Source: Romanomermis culicivorax
Taxonomy: Eukaryota > Nematoda > Enoplea > Mermithida > Mermithidae
NCBI GenBank assembly: GCA_963922205.1
Contig: CAWUHX010000064.1
Location: forward strand, 682,001 to 746,000
Length of the DNA: 64,000 nt
Reading direction: 5' to 3'
The translations under genes were made by a program, and so were the position numbers. Of the stretch, positions 46,042 to 59,300 are shown one piece after another (the stretch's first letter is position 1; each line of letters begins with the position of its first letter). The notes beneath the pieces were generated by a model that saw only the letters and a list, made by a program, of their open reading frames with translations, was not told the origin of the DNA and did no database searches.

Positions 46042-46382
46042 CATACCTGTACTTGGGGGGGGACCCCCCCCCCCCCAACTTGGCCAACCCTGTACCCAAA
46101 ATCATTTCCCCCCAAACCCCTCCCCCCAGTTTGGAAAAAAAAATTTTCAAAAAAGTGTAGGCCTTTTTTGGGAAAAATTTCGACTTTTTCCTACCCCCAT
46201 CCCAAAATTTCGGATTTACCCCCCCCCCCCCCCCAACTGGTCGGAGGTCTTACAGGTATGAAAAAAGTGTATGTTTTTTGGCCTTTTTTGGGAAAAATTT
46301 CGACTTTTTCCTAACCCCCCCCCCCCCAATATTTCGGATTTACCCCCCCCCCCCTCAGCTGGTCGGAGGTCTTACAGGTATG
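46042..46382. mobile_element. G/C-tract MITE with duplicated right end
   Basis: The termini are CATACCTGTA and TACAGGTATG, with a perfect 8-bp duplication ATTATAGT (46034-46041 and 46383-46390). The right-end module (AGTGTATG/AGTGTAGG...GGTCGGAGGTCTTACAGGTATG) occurs twice in tandem, the first ending at about 46260. This is the best-preserved family member here. Confidence 0.88.
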
Positions 46383-46654
46383 ATTATAGTGCAAATGTGG
46401 AAAGAAAAAAAACAGTGCTGCTCAGTGTTTTTTTTTGTGCCAAAACATGGTTTTTAACACAAAAAAAAATTGGAATAGCACAAATAAATTTGAGCGTTTG
46501 TGCCAATTGGCAAAAAATTTTCGGCTGGTCAAATATTAAATTTCCTTGATTTTTAGACGTTTTGGCGGCTGAAAATGCAAAAATTATTCGGCGCCTCGCG
46601 CCGAGTCAATGAATGTTATATTTCCTATTCGTATATTTGACCTAAACGCGAACG

Positions 46655-47240
46655 ATTTCTCTTCGAACAGTGTATTAGTATTATTGCAGCAAACTTTTAG
46701 GCTATCAATGACTGATGAATGAAAAGAAATTCTGAATATTCTCTGTTCGTTCAGATTCGGATTTAAAACTGAAATTCTTACTTTTTGTGTTTGATTGATT
46801 CAAATAAAAAATTGATATCGTTGGTAATGGTACAATGTTTTGACCGAAAATTTACTCAATCTTCGACTTTATTTTCTCTTGTCTTTACATTGTTGTTAAA
46901 TATATATTATACAATGTCGAAAATTGAATCAATCTGAACTTTCTAAATTCTAGAGTTATTTTAATTTTTTCAGCATTCCATTTTTTTCGAGTCGTCGTCG
47001 TGAACTACTTGCACTTTTTCTCTTGTCTCTCTGATATGGTTAGCTGAAAAAAAGGGTTGGGCTGGGCATAATTTTCACAAAAAATTAATGCGTTAAACGC
47101 TAACTTTTTACTAAGCTTTTGGCCTATAACACATCTGCAGTTTTGAGTATGTTTCTAATAGAAAAAAATTTTTGTGCCATTGGCACAAATTTTTTTGGCC
47201 TCTTGTGCGAATTGGCATAAATGTCCGTGCACAAAAAAAA
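46655..47240. repeat. Repeat C, copy 2
   Basis: Direct repeat of 45290-45880, about 1.37 kb downstream. It also ends in the TGTGCCATTGGCACAAA... GTGCACAAAAAAAA module. The Merlin-type element inserted a few bases beyond this end. Confidence 0.8.
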
Positions 47241-47256
47241 CGGTGGTGCGCTCTGC

Positions 47257-47880
47257 GGCACTACTTAAAAGAACGGGACAGCACTTCGCTTTTGTTTTTA
47301 ATGAAAATCATTCTTTTCAATGTTTCCAAATTTTATTATGAAACGACACGATACGCAAATGGTCAACCACCACGCGCAAATATCACGAAAGTACTGATAC
47401 CACTGCACCAACGAAGGTTCTGAAATGTCCAGCATCGCAACAGCTGCTTTGTTTGAGATGCTGTATGACCAGAGAAAAGCCATGGAGAGGATTTTGCTCA
47501 ACGGAAGCCGGGAATTCGCAAAATAACTTCCGTCACGAACTGAAACTTTATGATGTCTTTCCGGGCACCTCCAATAATATCCATCTTCCCGACCAGCATC
47601 CGGGACTAACGCCATTTGCTGAGCACATGTTGCACAAACTACTTGCGTTTTCAAAACGTGATGTTGTTGTAAAAAAGTTATCACACTACGTTTATCACTA
47701 ATAATTGTTGCAAGCTCTACTAGCAACATAATAATAAAATCTGGAAAAATTGAAAAGAATGATTTTCATTAAAAACAAATGCGAAATTTGGATTCAGCAT
47801 GGTCGATTTAGTATAAAAACATAAAAATTTAAATGAAATTTTGAAAATTTAAGTGCTGTCCCGTTCTTTTAAGTAGTGCC
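47257..47880 (-). mobile_element. Internally deleted Merlin-type DNA transposon
   Basis: A 624-bp element has perfect 30-bp inverted termini (starting GGCACTACTTAAAAGAACGG) and a perfect 9-bp target duplication GCGCTCTGC at 47248-47256 and 47881-47889. It carries the front part of an IS1016/IS1595-like transposase on the minus strand. Merlin elements have 8-9-bp duplications and this transposase class. The perfect termini and duplication suggest fairly recent movement. Confidence 0.88.
47298..47729 (-). pseudogene. N-terminal fragment of Merlin/IS1595-like transposase
   Basis: The 143-codon frame has a zinc-ribbon half site CATC, then YYWRCPERHHKVSVRDGSYF, a pattern shared by IS1595/Merlin transposases. 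A helical stretch with LPLSKILSMAFLWSY and ISEPSLVQWYQYFRDIC follows. The frame then runs into the right terminus; the DDE catalytic domain that should follow is absent. The fragment could at most bind DNA. It may have no function. Confidence 0.8.
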
Positions 47881-47889
47881 GCGCTCTGC

Positions 47890-50332
47890 TCTAAAAAAAC
47901 GATTTTGTTGATATGTGGAATGACAGTAAACTTATTTTTTTTTATATAACTTGCCTAAAACGAACAACATCAAAGTCACTAGAATATCGATCAAAGAATT
48001 CGCCTTGAAGAGATTATAAATCTGTATACTGTGATTGAAGCCTGTAACCATATTTTTTCTCTATCTTTGATCGTCAGCTTCCAGAAATGACATTTTCTAA
48101 TATTGAGACCAATTATGATTGATTATGTGTACCAAAGTGAAAAATAGTTGAAAGAATTGATTCTAGAGATAGCAGTATATATCTTTTTATGATCAACTTC
48201 AAAATCTAATATTTTCTATAGTCACTGTTATCAGTTGTAGTCTCTCTCTTGCTAAAAATTTCTTGATTTCAAGTATCTTCTTTGTTGTTCATCACTTTAG
48301 CTTGAACTCTCAAATTAAACACGTTTGATGAATATCAAAGTTAACAAAGAGAAATTTTTCTCTATTCATGTCCCCACGATCTCCTACATGTCTCAACCGA
48401 TGGTTTCAAGTGAATGAAATGTTTTGTTTAGTCTCCAGCATTGGCTGATCGGAATATCAAAGTTGAAGTTACATGATGCGTTCTTTATCTTCCGGACTTC
48501 AGTCTATTTTTTCGGAATACGAGAAGGGCCTTTTTGTCGCTTTTGAATTTGAGTACATATAGCCAAGATGTTCTCGCACAAATTTCAAGACGCATCGCAA
48601 AAAAATCGAGATGTGAGATTTTCAATGTTCAACTTTTTAGCAAGTTTCGCAAAAAATGTTTTTTCGACGCATGGAGTTAAATTTTCACGCACGAAATCAA
48701 AAACTTTATTTGGAGAAAGACACAAAATTGCGCCGACCAATCAACACATGATTTTGAAATTTTTTGTAGCTAATTACCACCGCCCAGACGTATACCTCGA
48801 GAAGCAAACTACACCACAACGTTTTGAGCAGTGCACGATAATAATCCTTGAGAGTGCTACTTTTCAAAATTTCATGAATTCTTTTATGATCACATGTTGC
48901 ATACTACACTGATAGAGTGAAATTGCAGCTACCCCGAAGCCTCCGCTGTGCACAGTCTTGGGTCATTCGAAAAACGGATCTTAACTTGCTACTTGTATAT
49001 GAAAAAATTGTGAAAAACGAAGTTTTAAAATATTTTCGTCTTAATACTATCAAAATCACTTTCAGAAAGCTTATCAAAAAAACTATTGTGTCCCAATTAA
49101 CCTAATGTCATTAAATTCCATTCGTCCATTATGTAAGGCTCGTTCCAGCGAAAAATTATTTAATCAAAAAATCCTATGTCGTCAAAAAGAATAGATGATT
49201 TTGTAATGTAATGAAAATAGATTTTGTAATGTAAAGGTTCCCACGGTAAAAATTTGTTTATTTTAAACTATCAAGAATAAAAATTTGTAGTCAAAGCCAA
49301 AACAAGTGAACTGATTTTTTTGATTGTGACTTTTAAATCCGAACGCTTTTTTGCGATCGAATTTAGAGACGTTTCAAAAATAAAACAACGCAATATTATT
49401 AATATGCACTTTCGAGAAATCGAGGAAACAAAGTCATATAGCATAGTCTGTTTTTTATAAAATGCTTCCAAATAGAAAAGTGACACAAATCAGTATCATC
49501 GTCAAAATCGTTTACATAGAGCTTTTACTGTTAAATTGTCCACTGGAAAAATTGTTGAAGGTTAAGTCAGTATGCTCACAAATTTCTGTTCCTCTGTGAT
49601 ATATTGCTTATCAGAAAATAGTGAAAATCTGAAATACTACTTGCTTTCCACTTTCATTATTAAGAAGCATTTTAGAAAGCAGACCATAGTTCAAGGAATC
49701 GACAAATTCATATACTTTCCGAAAAATCTCGATCTTCGAAGAATGGGGATTTTCGAGGAAAGGGAACATCCCAGGAATGGGGATAGAATAAAAAAAAATT
49801 TTTATTTTTGGTCCTATGGCATATAATCTGTCACAAAATTGAAAAAAACATGAAATTATGCTTGCTTTCCACTTTTCTTTTTGAAGAAAAAACATACTGT
49901 ATAACTATTCTTCACAGCGTCAGGAAGTTCGACTAAAATAAAGAACACATTTGGATAAAATATAATTTTTTTTGATTCTTTTTTTATTTGTCGAATAAAG
50001 GGTAATTGAAAAGAGTTGTATCGACTACTGCGTCGAATCTACTCTTTAAAATTGATGTAGTACTGGTTCTTTGAATAGAAAGAAAATCATTCTAGCGCAA
50101 GGGTGTGGCTTTAATGGCCTTTCATCGTGATTGGATACAATTTTCGAACTTGATCATAACAACAAGTCCATAAATCGTAGTGGATCCATGTTCACAATGA
50201 CATACGCAAAAGAGACCACTAGACTAAATTTAGAATATTGAATACCCAAAACTTTCCTCACGTCAAAAGTTAATATAAGTGGCATTTTAGTAAAAGAATA
50301 TAGTCTATTTTGATCTCCGTACTGTGAAAAAA
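47890..50332. other. Intergenic region upstream of the CAP gene
   Basis: No recognised gene. A 114-codon plus-strand frame at 48568-48912 is unlike any family I know and has weak coding character; it is probably chance or a repeat remnant. A mariner-like MITE lies at 49441-49689. The promoter of the CAP gene should lie just left of 50333, but no clear element was identified. Confidence 0.4.
49441..49689. mobile_element. Mariner-like MITE (CATAG termini)
   Basis: It follows 7776-8018 base for base over long stretches (AAATGCTTCCAAATAGAAAAGTGACAC, CAGTATGCT, GAAATACTACTTGCTTT). The left border is preceded by TA. A reversed relative lies in CAP intron 1 (about 50755-50990). Confidence 0.6.
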
Positions 50333-53300
50333 ATGTGCAACTTTTTTATTTCCATCATCATCATCTCATTTGCGTTATGGCAATCAATATATTCTAGTCG
50401 AAATTATATAAGATTGTACGATTTTACGGACGAACAAATCGAAATGGTGGTCGACGAACATAACAGACTGAGAGCCCTAGAGCCGGCGTCCAATATGCAA
50501 AAAATGGTAATTAAATTGCTCAATTTGGTTTTCTGCGGATGTATCAGTGCAAAATATAGTAGAAGACACATTGGACCAGTGTCAACGTCTCGATCAGCTG
50601 CATGTTTACTTCCAATAAACAATGGCCTATGCCACGCGATTCGATGCCCTGCGGTTCTCCTGATTTTTCTGATCTTGAAAAAATACAGAATTTTGTATAG
50701 CCTAGTTTTTTCCCTTTTTTACTCAGCCTCAGTCATGTATATGTCTTCATTGAAATGCTTCTAAATTACGAAGCTAGAAAGCAAGTAGTATTCAACATTT
50801 TCACGATTTTTCGGTTAACAGATAGTCATATGGGACTGGAAATTTGCGAGCATACTGAACTAACCATTGACATTTTTTCGAGTGGAAAATCTTACTGTAA
50901 GAGCTCAATGTGAACGATTTTGACGACTGTACCGATTTTTATGAGTATTCAATTCGAATTCATTTTATAAAAACGGGTTACAGTCGAAAACTTTTTGACT
51001 AATTTTTTTCCCACTGGAGTAGTGCTGAAAGCATTCCAAACATTTAAGACACGATTTCTGATAGGTTCTACTTTCCCTATGATAAGTTGAAAATTAATTA
51101 TACCTCAAAATCAGATATTTTGGGTAGTTTCGTGCGCTGAGTTCAATGGCACAATTGGTTTTGCTTGTAAACGAAAATTTGCTCCGCTACAGTATGCCAA
51201 AGTTTGAAAATTGATGATTTTTTGCTTTTTTCGGTGGTCCTGCTAGCCAAGCGATATTTCGAGATCGGTTTGATCTTATTTGATGAATAGATATTCATTT
51301 TATAGAAGAGAGAATAAGCTCTCTTTTGATGTATTATTTACAGTACATAATTTCATATTACACTTTTTCATAAAGTTTAAAGTGTCAAAAATGAGCCATC
51401 AACATTGAAAAAATTTTGTTTATGGGCACTCCCGAGCACCTTCCCATTGGAAGCCGCAGAATTTTATTTTCTTATATTGTAGCCCATCCATTTTTACTGC
51501 TTTAGTTAAATTTTCATGAAAATTTTTTACCGTTTTGGAAGCTGCACTGCTCTGAAGAAGGCATACTTATGAAAATTTCATATAAATCATTGTATTTGCC
51601 AGGTGGTCCTTGTCTACCCCTTGTGATATACTTATTACCAATACTGTAGAATTATCAAATAACTAACAGACTATAGCTTGATGTATTAATTGTTTCACAA
51701 GCAATCATTTTATACTCAGCAAGAAAGTTTGAACGGTCAAAAATTAGAAGCCAAAATGAAGAAAAATCCTGCGTAGAGGCACTCCCGAGCACCTTCACCT
51801 ACCATGCCGCAGAATTTTATCTTTTTATTCTTTCGTTCATACATTCTTACAGTAGATGTTAAAACAGCATCGCGAATCGAATACCCCTTGAGGAGCTACA
51901 TAGATCCAAATAAAGCAAAATCCTGAAAATTGTTCAAAAATCAATGAATTGTTTTTGACATTTTTGTGTTTTCATTGATTTGGTTCATTATTTCAATACT
52001 GAAACCAGAGAATACATTAAAAAGGCCACAACTTTTTGGACACGTTGTAGCAAAACTGTGATATATGATTTAAATGAATTTTCATCTACTTGATAAATTT
52101 TCTTCAATGGCTTTGAGTAACTGATCTAAAAATATGCCCTCGCCTAATCAAACCTCGCAAAGTCTATGTCATTCACCTGAAAACGATTAATCATAACGTT
52201 CATTGTGTGAATTGTTGCAGTAAACTTGTAGATCAGAATGAAGCAAAATACATTTTGTGTCTGTGTCTGATGATCTAAACATATTAGAGTGAAAAGATAA
52301 AAAGACGTGCGCCAACCATAGATGTACCGCCATCATATACGGAAATTGTCTTTCAATCTTACAGCAATGTGCACTGTACCAAAGATGTAACATACCCTGA
52401 AAGGAGCAACATAAGTATCGGAACCCCAACCTTAAAATCAACAGGGCTCTGCAAATTCGAAAAAACAGGCAAAAATGGGCCAGAACCCTCCTGGAATCTC
52501 AAAAACTGTTGATCCCAAAATCTAGATATTTTCTAGGTGTGATTGGGGCCGAGTTTCATCGATAAATTTATGAGGAAATTTTAAACAGGTTACTCTGGAT
52601 GAGACGATAGTAATCCAAACTTCGAGTAAAATCTTTCCTTAGTACTGCACTCGTAATTAGCCTAATTTAAAAATGAAGATATACAGAATATTGTTGACCA
52701 TGAGTGCTACCGTGCAGAATCAACGAACCAAAAGTACAGCACCTAACAGACGAAAAGTTCTATACCCCTCGAGTATTGTCATTCAGATTATCCGAACCAT
52801 ATGTCGTGCGACTAATAACCTGACATTTTCAAAATTTTACAATAACATCAACATTATATCAGTAAAATATTGTATATTCTCATTTTGATGCCGATCAAGT
52901 GGCAACCAGCTTGGTTTTCAAAATCCTAAGGCAAAGCATTTATGCAATGACATACTCATATCATTGAAAATTCACTGATGAAATTCGACCCTATGCACAC
53001 CTACGAAATATCTAGATTTTAGGCTCAACAGTTCTCAAGATTCAGGGGGATGTCATTGCCTATTTTCACATGTTTTTTCAAATTTGCAGGAACTCTGTTG
53101 ATTTGAAGGCCTGGATTTGTATACTTATATTGCTCGTTACATTGTATCCTACATCCTTGATACAGTGCAGTTTATTGTAGGATCATAATTAATTTTTCTT
53201 AAATGATGGCACACCTATGTATTTGTATGACGCCTATGTGCCACTAACAACCAACTGAAAGTCGTTGAAGTTGAGAAGTGGTCTCCTACAGTTCATATTG

Positions 53301-56300
53301 CAGTAAATTTTAGATCAGAATTGAGTCAAATACATCCCTGAAGTTTGTCTGATGAAAAAATATCAATGAAAACAAATGATAAGAACATATCCAGCTAAGT
53401 GTCAGTGTACTGCATTCTTTTTGAAATGATTGGAGCAGGGTTGGAGTCTAAATTTTGTTGAAAATTATGGAAGACTTTTTGAGTTTATTCAGTAAACTTT
53501 TCCTTCATGATACGGACTCCTTCGTGATCACCCTTTCTTTTCTAACCATTTCAAAGCTTTCGAAATTGATTTCATAATCTCTAGTAAGGTTCTGTTTGCT
53601 CAAACTGTGACCACTGCTTCGATCATTTCTAAATAAATAGAGTGTGTTAGTGGACCAGGTAACATGAAAGTATTGTCAGATCATGATCCGATCTTTCATG
53701 GCATATCAAATTGACCAACTATTTTTTACTTAATATTAAGATAGATGTCAGCTAATAGAGCTAATAATACCCTAAAGGTAAAGAAAGCAAAAATTTGTTA
53801 CATCAAATTCATTTGTGTCGATTCTTGTATGTATGCATGACTGACTAAAAAGAAGTTACCAACCGCAATAAGAAAATATTTTAGTTTTCAGTGAACAATT
53901 TGCTGCTTATGTTAGCTGTGCAATGCTGTTGGTAATTACAGTATTTCCATGTTCAAATTTTTTAGATAACACAAAGTACTCATTTCTTTTCGAATAAGCC
54001 TTCAAACAAAAATTTTACAAGATTTGCTGTATGAGTAGAAAAAAAACGTCAGTGCTGATTTAGATTAGTGATTTGTTCATGAGATTCTTTTCATATGTTG
54101 CACGTCTTCAAGCCTTGAAGTCATGTCCCTATATGTATATGACAAACGTAAAATGACTCACAAATACAGATATCAAACTGCTATTCACACAGTGGGCTTT
54201 ATGATTTTTCTTTTTCAATTGAATGACATAGACTTTGTGAGGTTTGATTAGGCAGGGGGCTTGTATCATTCTTTTGGATCAGTGACTTGAATCAGCTTGG
54301 TGAAAATTGATTGGGGGAGGGGTGCCAACATGTCTGAAACTTTGTGACCTTTTTAATGTATTTTCCGGTTTCAGTATTGATATAATGAACCTACTCCATA
54401 AAAACACAAGAATGCAAGAACAAATTTTCGCTTTCTTTGGATCTGTGTAGCTTCTCAAGGGGTAATCAAAGCGTGATGCTGCTTTCACAGCTACTGTAGG
54501 AATGTATGAATGAGAGAATATAAGATAAAATTCTGCGGCATAATAGATGAAGGTGCTCGTGAGTGCCTCTAAGCAGAATTTTTCTTCATTTTTGCTTCTA
54601 TTTTTTGACCGTTCAAACTTTCTTGCAGAGTGTAAAATGTTTGCTTGTGAAACAATCAATACATCAAACTATAATCTGTTAGTTATTTGATAATTCTACA
54701 GTATAGTTAATAAGTATATCACAAGGGGTAGACAAGGGCCACCTGGCAAATACAATGATTTATATGAAATTTTCATAAGTATGCCTTCTTCAGAGCAGTA
54801 CAGCTCCCAAAATGGTACAAATATTTTGATGACAATTTAACCAGTGCAGTAAAAATGCATGAGCTACAATATAAGAAAATAAAATTCTGCGGCTTCCAAT
54901 GGGAAGGTGCTCGGGAGTGCCCATAAACAAAATTTTTTCAATGTTGACGGCTCAATTTTGACACTTTAAACTTTAAGAAAAAGTGTGATATGCAATTATT
55001 TACTGTAAATGTCACATCAGAAGAGAGCATATTCTCTCCTCTGTAAAATGAATATTTATTCATCAAATAAGATCAATCTGATCTTGAAATATTGCTTGGC
55101 TAGTGAGACCACTGAAAAAATGCAAAAAAATCATCAATTTTCAAACTTCGGCATACTGTAGCAGTGCGAATTTTCGTTTACAAGCAAAACGAATGGTACC
55201 ATGAAACTCAGCGCATGAAACTACTCAAAGTATCTGATTTTGAGGTATGATTAATTTTCAACTTATCATAGGCTTATGTAAAAAAAGATAGAATCTCTTA
55301 GAAATCGTGTCTTAAGGATCTGTTGCTGCGACAAGGATGTGCTGAAAGATCGTATTGCATGAGAATCTTAGTTTCGAAATCAGTTATAATACTCGTTTTG
55401 AAATACCTTTTTCCAAGCATTCTAAGCATTTCAACAGCCCAAATAATTGCAAAAAAGCAGATGGTGTCATGCAGGCATGAAAAACTTATGCATGATGAGG
55501 GCACAACTTAGACAATTCATAGAGAGCCGCTAGGCTGGCGGGTATTTTAGATTGGATCATGTTGCAGTGGGTCAGAATTATCGAAAAATTGGTCAACGAA
55601 TCAGATTGATCCAATAAAAAAAGTATAAAAAAAACTTTTGAACAAACATGCAGTTATGACTACCGGTGGTTAAGAAATCTTCTGTATTTTAAACCTGAAA
55701 CAGGTGAGCATGTCATGGCAATAATCACAGCACTGCAAATTTATTTCGTACTCGTCTCCCTAATTCACTTGAGAGACAACAGTGAGCTACAGATTGGTGC
55801 ATGGAATCAATCAATCCATCACTATAGATTTTCACTTTCTAGAACGTTAGAGATATCACTATTCATGGGCATAATGTGGATTCACATAGTGAATAATTTC
55901 ATGATTATTTGCCACTGACGTTTTTGTGTCAGTGTTTCAAGAACAGATGAATAGCATTACTCGTTTCTCCAAGAATTATCTACTTCCTGCACTTTGATAC
56001 TGGAGAAAAGCTTATCTATTGCAGTCAACAGAGAATATAAGATAAGCTAGTTACAGACGAGATGGCTAACCAAAATTCAAACATTTAGATAAAAGGCACT
56101 CTAGAAGTATAGAGAGCAGAAAAATCGAGATTGAAAAAAATGTTGAAGTCGAAAACGGGAAATTTTTGACTACATTAATTTCGCTTTTGATTCAACCGAA
56201 CAAATACAGCTCATAAATCCGAAGTTCACTACTCTTGATTGGTTCCAAGAGCGAAAAGTCTATACAACATTTTCGATATGCGAGCCTTCAAGTGAGTATA

Positions 56301-59300
56301 AAAATTTATGCCATCAAACGCTGGCCTATGGTAAATCAATACATCAATGACTGTCTTTGGAATTTCAAAGTAAATAGCTATATTATTGCTTGATTTTCAA
56401 GGGAACAAAACACTAAAACTGTAGCCCGTTCAAGTCTACCTGTTCCTGTGCTAACGTAGCCAATAAATTTTTATAGTCCCGATGCAGCCACTGGTTCAGT
56501 GAAGCCACTTATCATTCATTCAAGAGGTGGTCAATTTTTCAATTGTATCTATTGATTTAGACATAGTTTCCCGAAAGATGATACATGTTTTGACAATTTT
56601 CAAAGAAAAAATATGGCACAATACACGTGCGTTGAACAAAAAATGGTGACACTAAAAATAGCCAGGTGGCAAAGAGAATATATTACATTGTGGGTAAGAG
56701 TTTAACCCTTCTTCTGGGCCCAAGGCTACCTCCTGACCCTTGAAAAGAGTCCATCGACTTATGAACTGTCTTTTAGGCATGGAATGGTATTTTTTCCATT
56801 TTTGAGTAAATTTGGTGACCCACTGCCGAAGTTTTTTTTTCATATATGACTGCAGCTCGGCGTGCCAATACTTAATATATTGTTTTATTTTTGGGAGTGT
56901 CGTGAAATCTCGTAAGAATTAACATACAAACTCAACTGCATTGTTCAAAGAAGGTGTGTTTCGTTTCATTTTTTAACTTCGATCATAATTCTTGCACCAT
57001 TGGAATCAGCATTAGGAATAGATTAAAGTCGGTGAGTCAAAAGCATAAATTCCATAGGAAAAATTCTCAAGAAATGTCATTAATAGTCGAAAATCACTCA
57101 CATACCGTGAAGCAAATTCTCAAAAATTCACCATATTTCAGAAAAATAAATAGGTTACCGTGTGGTACCAAGAATAATGTACTCAGTGTTGTATGTACTG
57201 AATAAACTTAATTCAAAGTTGATCAGTTTTTTTCGGAAAATCGAAGCTTACAAAGTGCGTCTAAACTTTGAGCCGGAGTGAAATCGACTCATCGACTAGG
57301 TGGCTGAAACGATTCAGTTAGCCGGAACAATCCAATGACTGAATCGACTCAATGGCTGTGTTGATGCATTGTCATGGTGGCGGAATCGAGCCACATTCCT
57401 TCTGGGGATACCTTGTATGCCCTATACGTTAACTGAAGCTTCTTCCAGGTATGGGACCAACGATTGGCCGACGTTTCGAAACACTTGGCCAGCACGTGCC
57501 TGGCCCAGCATAGTCATCCGAGCTACCGATGGTCGAAAGCCGGCTTTCGACAAATCGGCGAAAGTTTATGGTGGCGGTACGAGCACCACATGAGGCGAAA
57601 CGTGCGTTGGTTCGTGCAAGATTTGTACAACGAAAAACCCTTCTACAATTTTGATACCGATTATTGTCGTCCGCGGGAAATGTGCGGTCACTATAAGCAG
57701 GTGAGAAAATCCACATGATTAGTTTGGCGTCAGCAAGTCGATTACTGTATATCTTTAGTCAGTTTTTTATAAAATGTTTGTAAATGGAAATAATAAAACA
57801 AAAACACAATTTCGTTTGCACAAAGCTTTTGCTATACGGTTTTTTGCTTCGAAAATTGGAAACCCTTAGTTGATTAATTCTATAAGTTTTTAGTCCACTG
57901 TGACATATCGGTTAGAAGGAAATAATAAAAATATATAATAGAAATTTTTTCAACTCTTTAAATTCACTCCGTCTCAAGAAAAACGGACTACGGCCTTTTC
58001 TTTTCTCCAAACGAAAAAAGATACAACCTGCGTAAACGGTTATATTTTTTATTTTTCTCGAGTAGATGGTAGAACAACTTGCGCAAAAAGAATTTTGGTA
58101 CACGATGCAGGTTTATTATCTGCTCACTGATTTTTACGATTATTTTGCATTTGGAAGCCCTTTTTTCAACGAGGAGAAACATTAGCCCACATTCTTTTTT
58201 TCTAAGACAACAAGTATCATCTCATATTTTAAAATTCTTTGGTCAACCGTATATCGTATTTAACAATTTTTTGAGAAAAAAATGTATAATTTTGTGATTT
58301 TTCCGGTCTGCAAGCATGTCATAAAAAAGACAATATGAAATTTGGAGTCATGTTTGTAATGATGGTCAAAATAGCTGGTGGGCTCAATATGAGCACATGG
58401 TAGTTCCAGAAAAACGATCAGCCTAAAGCACTTGGAGTTGGAACCATTCAATAGTCGGGTTCTGCTAGTTATAGTTTATTTTTCAACATGAGCCTTGGAG
58501 AGTAGAAACATCTTCATGCAAATAATAAACGACGTGAGTATACGAACACCTTTTTCCTCGAGTTGACTGTACCAGTTAGACTAAAAAATTGAGAAAGAAG
58601 ATTTAGGCCCAGGTTTATTGTCGGCTCTTCGATTTCTAGGAATTATTTTGCTTTTCTGAGGCTTGTTCGAAATTAAATAGAACATAAATAGCTTACCTAC
58701 TCTACTTTCTTACCTTACAATTTCCTTTTCATGCCTACAGTATACTTCCAGCTGGTTTCATTTCAATAATAAATCACTGATTCACTGATTCTTCATTTAA
58801 ATTAGCAAGGATTACTGTAAGCAAGCAATTGCCATCAGTGAAAATTGAGTGCGATTAACAGTAGTTGAAAGTCTGGTTTCTGAACTAATTGGTAATCACG
58901 AGCGAAACTACTGTGTCCTAGGAAACTGTCAGTTTTCTAAAATTTGCGACACTGATTTTAGTGAGACATACAGAAAAATCTGAAATTGAAAGTCACATTG
59001 TCGAGGAGTTTGTCAAAAAATTATACATGAAAACCAATACCAACCGGTACCAACCAGTCAGTAGCATGCAGGAAACTCTTACCGATCAGTCAGTAGCATG
59101 CAGGAAACTCTGGCGTACTATAGTCTGTTTTCCTTGAAATGGTTGCAAATGAAAGAATAGAAAGCATATTTTTGCTACTTCCTGCTGAGCCGTATACCGC
59201 ATAGGACTGAAAATGTGAGCTTACTTAGCTAATCTGTTCAATTTTTTAGAGTAAAATTTCCTACAGTAAAAGCTATTTTGAGGGTGGCAATTTTTTTGTC

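Noticed and set aside
50506..50764. Continuation of CAP exon 1 as a 146-codon unspliced frame
   Set aside because: Homology to CAP stops exactly at the GTAATT donor after SNMQKM and resumes in exon 2 with VWDQRL; the rest is intron.
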